Part shown: positions 20,284-31,102 of the stretch, one piece after another
Layout: each line of letters starts with the position of its first letter
Numbering within the stretch: position 1 is the first letter of the stretch
NCBI GenBank assembly: GCA_031772625.1
Contig: CM062807.1
Location: 1,149,149,007 to 1,149,213,006 of the forward strand
Origin: Pinus tabuliformis
Taxonomy: Eukaryota > Streptophyta > Pinopsida > Pinales > Pinaceae
Direction of reading: 5' to 3'
DNA: 64,000 bases
Notes under the pieces: model-generated
Told to the model about the DNA's origin: nothing
The model's database searches: none
Seen by the model: only the letters and a program-made list of their open reading frames with translations
Made by a program: the position numbers and the translations under genes

Positions 20284-23263
20284 AACCTATACTTTAGAGT
20301 TGTATTAACATAATTTATCGAATTTGCAACAATTAGTAGTTTGAAGTTGTAGCAATATGAAAATTAGAGTACATGTAGAAATAGGTAGAAACATAAATGA
20401 CAACTATATGCATGCTATGGATATAGACAATACTTGGCTAAGGAGGGGGGCCTAACTCCCTAAACAAGGCACTGGTTAGAAAAACAATAGAATTTTAATG
20501 CTCAAGACACCATTACTCACACTGGAGCGGAAATAAATTTAAATTGCAAGAAATATGGAAAGTACAATAACTTGTTCTTCTTTCTTAATTCTCCTTCGTT
20601 ACTAGTTACTCAACTCGAGGAGAGTAGATGGTTTTTATGCAAGATGTTTTTAATCTAAATAAATGAAATAGGTGGATGGACAACCAAGAGAGTCAATTTT
20701 TTCATATTGTTACATCGTTTTTCCTAGAAAATGGAAAACAAATGGGAATTAACTAACTCAGTTAAACTGTGCAATAGGTGGTGGTTGACTCATCCTCTTT
20801 TCTTGGTCATATAGTTTCTCTTGTTGTCTTCCTTCATGAGAAACTATTCATTGACTACATGATTGGTCCATAACTAATAGTTGGATGGTTGAATGTCTCA
20901 TTGGCACAACATGTGCATAGTTGAAACATTTTCGTTATAGTTGCAAAAATGTGACACTAGCATGGCCAACACGAGTTACAATAATGATGTCAGGGGCATC
21001 ATGAGTCACAACAACATGAATCATGACACTAAAGTGGCAACAATAATGAAAATGATCCAGAGTTGCATCTCTTTGTAGTTTCATCCTAGAGTTGCGGCAA
21101 CAACACTAAAGAGTTTCAACACCTATAAGGAGTTGCATCCACTGTTGAGACACCTACACTGAGAAGTACATGTGTAGGCTTATACCTTGTATGCCACTGT
21201 TAGTATAGAAAGGCAATAGTCTCTCAAAAAATGCATAAGAATAAGCATTAAAATTGTACATAGAAGAATATTCGTACCTTGACTAGAAATGTATCAATAT
21301 GGATGGAAATGGTAATAAGAACGATGGAAAGTTAGAAAATGATGGATTAAAAGGTTATTAGATGGGTGCTAAAAATATGCCAATTTGGGCACTCGTCATA
21401 TCCCCCTAACATAAATCGTTACATGTCCTGATGCAACCAATATTTAGTACGAATATGAGAAGGTGAGGGTCCCTTGGAGGCCACTGAGATTGTAATTAGC
21501 TTGTCTTGCCTCATTTACATGAAAATATCCTCCTCTTTCTTGGATTTCCCTCTAACAGTACAATTCTTCCATTCTTGTCAACATATAATCCTTCCAATAT
21601 TATCTGATTGGAAGTCAGATCATCAGATATTTAAATTTCAACCCATTCCAAGTGTTTTTGCAACTCTCCATGCATTTAAGGCATTTGTACACTCTTTCCA
21701 GTACTGCCTTCAAATTTTTAGGAGGTTGTTTTCTTTGGATGTCTTCCCTAGCTTGCTTTCACATTTCCACATGTCATTCCATTACTGGTTTCTCCATTAT
21801 CTCAATATGTGCCCTATAATGTGTGATGGTTTTTTGTTCATTCTTGGCTATGAATTCCGCATGATGAGGAGAGAAAGTCCATTTTGATGAATTTTAAGGA
21901 CTTGTAAAGGAATGTGGTACTCACCCCTAACCCAAATATTATTGGGAAATTTATTTTGAGAAACTTTGGGTTGATGCCCAATCAACATGGTTTCTAAGGC
22001 AGAACACAAATTCTCCTCAATAATACATCTCCCAAATAGTGATTGGGGTTCCAAATGGGATCATAAAATAATAAAATATCATTTTGGTATTATCCTCATT
22101 AGCACATGGATTGTAGTTCTCCAAAAATGTGGTTGGGCTTGTGATTTCAAATGGATTACTAGAAATTATGGATTTCTTTTGAAACATTATGAATTTTGCT
22201 TGGAAAAACATGTTGTAACGTGGAGAAGGGGATTTGCAACTAAGAATTTATTTTACTAAGAGGAAAAGTTGTATTTTCTATATTTCCAACTTGATGACTT
22301 GTCTCTCTAGCTGAAACAACTTATTATTTTCTTCTCTTTCTTCCTCCCATATTTTGTGTGGGTTTCAAAGAATTCGACCCACTTTTCTTTCATTTTGTTC
22401 ATAATCTTTTGGTTCTCATTGATGGTAATCACTCCATCCTCATATGAGGCCAATAAGTAATTCCATATATCTTCCTTTCCCTTTACCCACTCATTTTTGG
22501 TATCCACTTGTGTGGCTTTATCCTCCACTATTTTATGCTCAGTCTGAGTCGTCATATCAATCAAGGTAGGTACGAGATCTACTGTTTGGACAAACACCTC
22601 TTGTGTTTATTTCCTGGGGGCTTGATCTATCTCTTGGGTTTCATTATGAGGTTCCCCTTCAGTCAGGGAATTTGCTACCTAGGCAAGGCAATCAAGCTTA
22701 TCAATGCAACTCATTCCCTTGGGATCATCCCTTAATGTTTGGATAGTAGGTGATGCAGCCTAAGCTGCTTATACCCACCTTATGAAAATAAGTTTGCATG
22801 GTACATACATGTGTACATGTCCTCCCAGGAATTACCATATTCCATACTTAGTGAAATCTTCACTAATCAAGGTTCTAGGCTTCTTAATTAATCTTCATGT
22901 GGAAACATTTCATTTGACTATCTATAATCTAACCCTTAATTAACCTTTGAGCGGAACCTTATTCAACCCGTCATCATATTTGGTTAATGTTTAATCCTTA
23001 TAACTTAACCCTTCGGCAATCACCCACACATATTAACCATACCCATACCATGGTCTCAGACTTTGGTTAAATTCGAATTAACATTTTAATTCATTAATCC
23101 ACTTATTTCTATTATAACTCTTATATAATATAAATTCTCCACAAAACACATGTAAACCTTACCTTTCTGCCAATCCACGATATTGACACATTTACCGATG
23201 CTCACCTTATCGCGTTCAACCTCCACCGTTGACTTTACTCCACCAGATCAATGGCTCTGTTAT
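20271..23263. other. Palindrome spacer with a probable LTR-element remnant
   Basis: A 3-kb unique spacer. Around 21398 the sequence GCACTCGTCA followed by TATCCCCCTAAC resembles the 3' LTR end plus polypurine tract of a minus-strand gypsy element, the same architecture as at 2598 and 63917. A degenerate primer-site-like word (minus strand TAATAACAGAGCC) lies at about 23250-23265. No paired LTR or recognisable polymerase could be found, so only a decayed remnant is proposed. Short GTTGCAACAA-like words recur at 20940-21150. Frames up to ~137 codons show no recognisable domain. Confidence 0.35.
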
Positions 23264-24671
23264 TAGGTGCTAATGTTATCTTCATTTACTCAATAATTTA
23301 TTTCATGAAGAATTTACATCTCATGAGTTAGGGTCATTGTTGCAACTCTAGTGTTAATGTTATCTTCATTTACTCACTAATTGATTTCATGAAGGATTTA
23401 CAACATCTCGTGAATTAAGGTTGTTGCTACAACTCAGTTGTAGTATTAAAAATTACACTGTTTCTAGAATCATAACAAATTTGTTTTCCTGAACAATTTA
23501 TATTGGTTATTTTATGAATAATTTTATTTATAGTTACATTTTCTTTGCAAGAAAGTGTGAATTAATGGCTTCTAATTGAATGCATTTCATTGCACATGCA
23601 ACTACATATTAGTTACAACATAGCGAAAACAAATGGAAAATCCTTCTTGGAAGGATAGATTTCATTTGAGTCAGTGGAACAAGTATATTCTATTAAAGGA
23701 ATGGAAACAAATATTAAATCCATGGCTTCAAACATATTTCTCTGTATGGACTATTTTTTGGTAGAAATTTATTGATTCTCTTTTTTCTCTTATCCATGGT
23801 TTTAGTGGTGGTAATGTTGAATAGAAGTTTAAACCTTTCATTATGGCTAAAACAACTATCATGTATGACATTTGTCATTGTTGTTCTCAAGGTTTTATTA
23901 GGTATTATACTATTTTATTGTATTTTTCGACTATATTATATTTGTTGCATGATGTTTATAGTGGGTGTTTCAATGTCGGTTATCTTTGCTTTCTCCTTTA
24001 TTTTAAGAGTTAGACTCATTTTTCTTTTGTTTTGGTTGATTTTCAATTCCAAATTCTCTCTTATTAAGCCGTTTTTTCCTCAATCTTGATGATATAAAAT
24101 TAAGTAGCTCCTAATGAAGAGATGTCCAAATATTCCATTTTGGTTTGGATGTATCTATGTAGGCCACTATTATATTTGAGAATCAAGTGCTACTATGAGT
24201 TTGTGATACTCAACTTTACATGCAGGGTGTGGAAGATGTGTACTTCGACACTACGTTTTCTTTTGGTAGATTGAATTTATAGCTTTGTGAAGTCCTTTAG
24301 CAAGGTGGACATTCACTTTGGACATGAAAACTTATGGTCCAATTTCCATTATAAAGAGAAAGGTTCACTTGCAGACTAGGATCCCCTTAAAATATCAATG
24401 ATGTGTTTTGTTTAATTGAATTATCACTATTTACCATGTGAATTTAACTTTAGAAAGAATTCCACCTTACCATTTTGCACTTGCTTAGATGGAGGTACCA
24501 AAAACAAAGGGGCAAGCTCCACCACTAATATTCCAAACACTTTGATCATGACTAATGTTATTGATGATAAAAATCCTCTTTTCAAGGAAAAATTCCTTAT
24601 TGCCAACCTTTTCCTAGTTTCATTCCACCAAACTCCTCAATACTAGACAAGGACCCATCCTAACCTTCTAT

Positions 24672-25459
24672 GTGGAGACATTTGCATTAACACTAATTAT
24701 TAAACTTAAATTAGCATGGGTCAAACAGGAGGAGTATTTATCACTTATGGAGAATTTTCCTACTCACATACTAAAGAAACTTTTCACTCTCAAATTATTT
24801 TCCAAATTTAGCAAAGCAAAAGTTGTCAACAAAGGGCCTTGGTTACTAGATGGATTTGAATTTTTAAACAAAACTTTGGCAACCTTGTTTCAACCTACAG
24901 ACATAAGTTTTATTGATGATCCCAATATGGTTCAAAATACTTGGTCTCCCTTTGGAATATTGAAGTAAGAGGAATATTTTCTTGCTCACACAAAAACGAT
25001 ATTTTAATGAAAAAGTTATTTTCCAAGTCAAAGCAAGTTGTTGGCAAAGGGTCTCGGTTTCTAGATAGTTTTGCATTATTTTATGGTACTTTAGCAACCT
25101 TGTTTCAACTTGCATACATAAGCTCTATCGTTGGTCCAATATGGGTCAAAATACCTAATCTCAATTTGGAATGTCAAAGTCATGAGACCTTAATAAATAT
25201 TGCAAATGCTTTGGGTAAGACCATAATCCTTCGCCACATAACTCCATTAGCATACTTTTACTACTTACACCATTATATGTATTTGTGCAATTTAAGAAAA
25301 GGTTCTTTTGAGCATTTTTTGCTAAAAATTGCGACTAAATACTTGACTCAACCTCTAGACTATAAAAAAAACAATGTATTTTGTTGCAAAATTTATTTTG
25401 TTTATGGTCACATTATGACTAATTACCCAAAGAAAATGTCTTTTTTGTTTTCAAAATGA
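24672..25459 (+). pseudogene. DUF4283-like remnants, two tandem partial copies (right arm)
   Basis: Mirror copy of 18195-18862. The first segment (24672-24968) holds VNKGPWLLDGFEFLNKTLA. The second (24941-25459) holds GKGSRFLDSFALFYGTLA, then GPIWVKIPNLNLECQ and NIANALGKTIILR, matching the known DUF4283 order. Both arms keep these frames open to a similar degree, but no flanking domain makes either a working gene. Confidence 0.55.
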
Positions 25460-25588
25460 AAAACTCAAAATATGTCTTAATTTATGGATTCAACACCCTC
25501 AAAAACCCCTAGGGCACTTCCATTGTGTAAGGGTTACCCATCAAACTTGTGATTTCAATAAATTCCTACCTTATTTTACAGAAATTAG

Positions 25589-25593
<5 letters not shown>

Positions 25594-25647
<54 letters not shown>
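25594..25647. repeat. (AT)n microsatellite
   Basis: About 27 uninterrupted AT dinucleotides. The left arm at the mirrored position has only a short TATATATATA run plus the Mutator-type end, so the expansion post-dates the inverted duplication and replaced that end. Confidence 0.97.
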
Positions 25648-25649
<2 letters not shown>

Positions 25650-27882
25650 CATTTCCCAAAAAAAAAAAAAATACGTGGCCTCCCAAATTACTAAATTATG
25701 TGAATTATTCCATATAACTGGATTTAAATCAATTAAATTTTATTTAAGAACATTCTATGAGAATTGTTATTAAAATTGAGTCCCTTCGCGAGAACGTGGA
25801 AAAATTCGGTTAGAAACATATTTCTTTTAAATCAATGTCATTGGTCAATTCTCTGCAGCCTACGGACTTCACAAATGTTGCTGTCACTTTTTTAACGGAG
25901 AATCGCTGCCACTTTTTTGGAATGTGAAGGAAAAATTTCTTGCACGTGGAAATTCCACGCTAACTGCCTGTAGCTTTCTCTGATGTCATATTTCAAATTT
26001 CATTAAAAAAAAAGAACTTAATAAATAAAATACGTTCGTAACCAAATAATTTTAAATTTCATAAAAGGAAAAACAAGTTGAAATATTTGAGTGGAAATGC
26101 ATACGTCATAATTTAGTGGGCCATCCCACCAACTTCCGTTGACTCCATAAAAATTGGAAAGCCAATTTGCCACACTCATTTCATGAATTCAAGAGTCAAT
26201 TTATGCATCAAATTTCATTTTGCAATAATATGGAAATGGTAAATTAGGCAGGTTTTTTTTTCTTTCTCTTTGTCGTATCGAGAAGAGTCTATAGGATAGG
26301 AGTAGATAATTTTTAAAGTGAATTTATATACATTTTTATGTACAATTTACTAGATAAATTGTGAGATATTTATACTTCAAATTATATATTTTATTTCAAA
26401 CCACATACTTTACCTAAAATTTCACATTATAATTATGTTAATTAAAATATATCCAAAAATAATAATTTATCAAAATTATATTTAAATTTTATTAACTACT
26501 CTTATAAATTTTAACTTATGGTTAACGATATACAAATAAATACTTTAAAAGTATTATGTAGTTTTAATCTTATTGCAATAAATCAATCAAGACCCTAATA
26601 AATAATATGATAAAAATAGAAATAAAGCCAACAAAAGCATAAAATTCAAAAAACAAATAACATATACAAGCTTTGTGACCAAGTGCACATAGATAATTAT
26701 AATGTTTAGAAAGATTCTTACAAATCACAATGTTTAAAGGAGTTGCAGCTTTGAAATTTGCGCACTTTATGTCATAAACAATTGTATTTATTGAATGTAT
26801 AATGTATAAAGGGTATGAATATTATTTTATTATTAGGAAACAATGTATCTCAAATGTATCAACCATTATGTTCAAGATATTTTTTGGTGAGCAATTGTGC
26901 TAGATAATTTCATTAATTAAGAATGGTGAAAAATATTGTAGAAATAAAATTGTTGTAATTGTAGTAATTATATATCTTTCATATTTATGATATTATTTAT
27001 GATAAACCTTTAACAAGAGGGTGAAAGCTACATTATTTAATAATTTCAAAAAAATCATAAAAATATAAAATTTAAGATGCAAAAACCTTAATCCTAATTT
27101 GAAGTTAATAGGGTTGACTCTGCACGCTTTGTTATATAAAGTTGAGTTGTCTAAAAACATATGAAGCCTTGTTGGGACTATAATATTTACTTCATTGATA
27201 TATTTTAGTACTCTTTAGTTCATTGAAAAGAGAATTTGCAAACCAATCAGATGCTTGACCATTTGGCTTTGGAATGTCGAAAAACACTTAGAAAGGCCTT
27301 GGAAAACTCACCATGATTTCAAGACTTGAGAATTTCCAATATTAATATTATTTATAAGATGGCTCAAACAACCATCTCGATCAATCCTTCTCCCTTAAAC
27401 AACCATAGTTTTCATTATGTCAAGTTCATATACAAGATGTGAGAATTTCTATCAAATTTAATTCTTGATAAACCACTTATGTTTTTTAATAACCTGAAAA
27501 AGGTTGTATAATTATAGTGGGTTCACTTCAGCTTGGTGTCCATGACTTTGTCTACTATAACTTGCTCAATGTAATCATGGTTGAGCTTTGTAATGGTCAA
27601 TTCATGGACCACTTCTAACGTGTCAAACAAAGGAAGGTAGTATGATCAAACAAACTCTACGTTAAAGAGTTGAAGGAGTAATTCGAGGAAGGGTAGAAGA
27701 TTTAATCCAAAAACATTCTCACCCACAAGCCTGGCGATAATGTACTAAGTCCTATATTATAGTGGTTTCAGCTTCCTCTAGAAGGCTACAAGTTGTTATT
27801 TTTGCAAACGTGACCATACCTTGTCACTAGATTTTAAGTTGTATGTACTTTGAGGTTGATCATGTTTTTGTTTATACTTACC

Positions 27883-27887
27883 ATTAG
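27883..27887. repeat. Target-site duplication ATTAG, left copy
   Basis: ATTAG precedes TGATCTGG and is repeated at 41203-41207 after ...GATCA. The empty site is preserved in unit B at about 58293-58299 (CCATTAGCTTTCT). Confidence 0.93.
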
Positions 27888-29095
27888 TGATCTGGGTGGC
27901 TCCAAAAATATAATTTGACCTTGAAAAATCTCAAAAATCAAAGTCATCAGATTGAAGTGAAACTAGGACCAGATCGTAGTGCTCATTGCCTTGATTCCAT
28001 TAATGAAAACGAAAATCAAATCTAAGTTTGTATGCTCAAGATATAGTCGATCAAAGTTCTAGTCAAATTAGGCCAAGTGGCAAACACTAATGAGGAAACG
28101 ATCTGGTGAAGGGAAGGTGCATGGAAAATGACAGTTGGAAAGGGAAAATTTGTCACGCCTTTAATTTGTCTAATATCCCTTAAAAATTGATAGCGAAATT
28201 TTAACTATAATGTTCTAAAAAATATTAAAGGTCATTGGCCGATAGTTAAACCCGGCCAACCAGGCCCAACCGCGACGCACTACATAAATATTTATAATCG
28301 TTCAACGATGTTACCATGTAAGGTGAGACAAACGGGATTCGAACCCGTCCAGCCCAGTGGGGCTGGCCCGCAAAATGGGAGGTCTCGTATTTAAATCAAC
28401 GTTGAAACCATCATAACCAACAAACAAATCTTGCGTACCATATATATAACTTGTTACACTAAAAAAAGGTTCCATGGGGTTTGACCCTGAAACCTCCCAC
28501 AACTTGCGCGCTTAATATATGCCAGTTTCCAATGGGCCAATGACCTGTTCATTGTAAACTCCACCACACAAACATTACTTAAACCTCAAACAATTTCTCA
28601 TTAGATCGGGCGAAGAGTAGAGCAAAGGCCTAGGAGCGGAACCAAGAGCGGTCCAGGAGGGCGAAACCTTGAAGAGGGGTATCTTTTTATCTTAAGAAGA
28701 TTCCTTTGGGGTCTAGAAGCATCAGTGTGAAAATATGGTGAAGTTTATAGTCGTTTTACATGATTTCGTGCCACGAATCCAATGGTAATGTTTGTTTCTA
28801 CATCTAAGCTTTGCATTTGTCGTCCATGACAGAAATTGGAGGTGTAAGGGTCATAAATGTCAAGTTGATTGTAATTCATTTTTGTTTTCATTTAATGACA
28901 GAGGCCTCCCCACTTTGAGCAAGGCCCGAAGATGTAACCCACATTGGGTGAACTCTGTAATCAAATAGTTTATGTGCCATTGATCTCATGGTTTCTTTAT
29001 GATTTCCACTTCTTTTCGTGTGTTTAATTTACTTGATTGCATGCTCTTTTATATGGAAATTTTAATGCATCCTTGAAGTTAAAAGATCATGATCA
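27888..29095 (+). repeat. 5' LTR of the old gypsy element
   Basis: Pairs with 40012-41202. It contains two tRNA-like blocks on the minus strand (about 28332-28419 and 28461-28540) that are present in both LTRs. Confidence 0.9.
28332..28540 (-). repeat. tRNA-derived, SINE-like dimer within the gypsy LTR
   Basis: On the minus strand, block one has an A-box-like word TGGCCCATTGG (28529-28539), a B-box-like word GGGTCAAACCC (about 28477-28487) and a T7 run (28461-28467) that would end RNA polymerase III transcription. Block two follows, with an A-box-like TGGTTATGATGG (28408-28419) and a near-perfect B box GGGTTCGAATCCC (28334-28346). Box order and spacing (~40-65 bp) fit a tRNA-derived dimeric SINE or tRNA-like unit. 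The same blocks are in the 3' LTR (about 40440-40650), so the insertion predates this gypsy copy. No target duplication for it could be defined. Confidence 0.45.
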
Positions 29096-29099
29096 AGTT

Positions 29100-29113
29100 T
29101 GGTAACATAGCAG
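29100..29113 (+). promoter_or_regulatory. Degenerate initiator-tRNA-Met primer site
   Basis: TGGTAACATAGCAG starts four bases after the 5' LTR. It resembles TGGTATCAGAGC, the common plant primer site for initiator tRNA-Met. Confidence 0.65.
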
Positions 29114-29200
29114 GTCTCTTGATGCGAGTTGCATGAGTGAATTCTAACTAGGAACAAGATCCAAAAAGGTGAAGGAAAACTCAAATCCTTTGATCCCGAA

Positions 29201-29977
29201 GTGGGGTGTGTACCACGAAGACAGAACATGGAAGATGAGGAAGCTCAAAAGGAGGAAGAGAGCAATTATCGCCAGATATTCTTCACCATGGTAGAGAAAT
29301 TTAACAAGTTGTTTGCAAAATATGAGAAGACAATCAAGCCTGAGAGGAAAGAACCAGATGACCATGCATCAGTAAATCATGAAGGTGGAAGCAGAGAGCC
29401 TCCTGAACCGCTCTATCCACCCTCTAGTGACAATTCTTCTTCTTCTCCTCCTCATCACTCTAACATGCATCATAGGAATACATATAAGAAGCCATTTTTT
29501 AAGCTAGATGTAAAGTTTGATTTTCCCACATATATTGGAGAATGTAATGCAGAGAAACTAAACAATTGGATTAGATAGATTGAGGTTTATTTATGGATTC
29601 AACAAATTGAGGAAGATGAGGAAAATATCCAATTAGCATCTCTTCGGCTGAGTGCCACCTCTCGTTTAGTGGGAGAGAAATTTGAAGAAGGTAGCAAAAA
29701 CTTGGGTAATCTCCTTTCTTCTTGGTTCAATTTTGTTTCTGCATTAAAAGATTAATTTTATCCTTTCGGTTATCGAGAAAAATATTTAATGGAATGACAA
29801 TGTTTGAGACAAGGAAAGGGTCAAAATGTACAAAGCTTCACAGAAGAGTTTAGAAAACAAGCATTGAATTTTGGCATTTCACTTGATTCACTCGAAACAG
29901 TAACAACGTATATTGGTGCTTTACATAGTTACATCATGCATTTTTTTTTGTTATTTGAGCCTACTACTATTGATGCG
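29201..29977 (+). pseudogene. Gag remnant of the old gypsy element (upstream part)
   Basis: Open segments (29201-29578 and 29804-29977) show a charged N-terminus and a retrotransposon-gag-type core (FPTYIGECNAEKLNNWIR, then RQGKGQNVQSFTEEFRKQAL). The nested copia element begins right after 29977, and gag-related sequence with a zinc knuckle resumes at 36164. Fossil coding region. Confidence 0.75.
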
Positions 29978-31102
29978 TGTAGAAATTTTGAATAATATAA
30001 CACTTATTCACAGCAATTATCCTGATTATACACTATTTGCAGAATGCATGCATAATACATCCTCTACGTTGATCATCAATTTGCGGAATTAAAGAAACTA
30101 TTGCATGCGCATATTGAAACATCAATCACACATATCAACACAGTATGTAATGGGGAAAGCATACAGCTGAAATCCCCCAACTATCTGTATATTATAATGA
30201 TAGAGAACATGTAACAATACATAGTACAATACTCCTCACAAGTACTCAGTACTATCTCCACCTGCTACACACAAACTAGCTCAGATGTGAACAAGTCACG
30301 GGTTCAAATCTCCTCCACTGTTTGCCTGCCTCTATTGCGCAATCCAAGTTGAGAATAAGAATGATCCAAGCTCGTTTTCCCTTGGCTTATACTGCGCAAT
30401 CCTCATTGGAAATCTCAATCAATGATTGTGAAAATCTCATGCACAGCTATAGTCACAACTGATAGTAGTCTCACTCTTTCACCCACCTCTAACACTTGTC
30501 TCCACTGAACTGTCCATGCACTGAGTTAACTGATGTATTCTTTAGTTGATTTATGAGTTAATAATTAGTGAATTAATTAACAATTAATTCACATCACTTG
30601 TCACTAGTGTATTTGGCAGTTAGACTAAATACAACTAGTTCAACTAAGTCAAACTGAACACAACTCCATCAACTCCCCAATCAACTCCACCAAACTCAAT
30701 CACTTGAGTTCTAACTGAAGTCCATCATGCAATAGCGCAACTAACCCATAAGAAAAGCGTATTTCCTTCTGGCAGTTGCATGTGCCACATCCGTAGCTCG
30801 AACTGAAGTGCTGCAAGAGGATAAGATAATGTTTATAGTCCAAATAATATTAAGAGCTAATAATATTCAACTGTTCTATTTTTAGACTGGCAGTCTAAAA
30901 ATAGACTCCGCCCATATGTCTAAAAATAGAGGTCCATCTATTTTTACCAACGTGACCAATCATCCATAAATATCATCCTACAACTCATAGACCATGATCC
31001 ATATGTCTAAAAATAGACTTTGCGCCAAAAATAGCCTGCGGGCCCACTTAGTGAAGGCAACTTCTTTTCACTAAGCTCCATCATCTTGTTGCATTTTCAA
31101 CA
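29978..31102 (-). repeat. 3' LTR of the copia element
   Basis: Pairs with 35029-36158. In element orientation it begins TGTTGAAAATGC, a classic copia LTR start, and ends ATTTCTACA. A tRNA-like pair of words (TAGCTCAGATG and GGTTCAAATCT, about 30277-30312) occurs in both LTRs. Confidence 0.93.

Larger units (their letters stand above)
23264..27969 (-). repeat. Right arm of the ~4.8-kb imperfect inverted repeat
   Basis: The reverse complement of 15423-20270 plus 431-451. The part from about 25650 to 27887 also matches, in direct orientation, unit B at 51545-52829 and 56710-58296. The arm runs ~80 bp into the gypsy LTR that starts at 27888, and the left arm has the same LTR tip. The inverted duplication is therefore younger than that gypsy insertion. 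Confidence 0.93.

Noticed and set aside
17894-25600. A single DNA transposon with 2.4-kb terminal inverted repeats
   Set aside because: The flanking sequence outside the proposed ends is also inverted-repeated (15423-17880 against 25650-27969), so an inverted duplication explains more than one transposon.
28332-28348. A host tRNA gene at the perfect B box
   Set aside because: No complete cloverleaf could be drawn, and the block lies inside a repeated LTR; a tRNA-derived repeat is the better reading.
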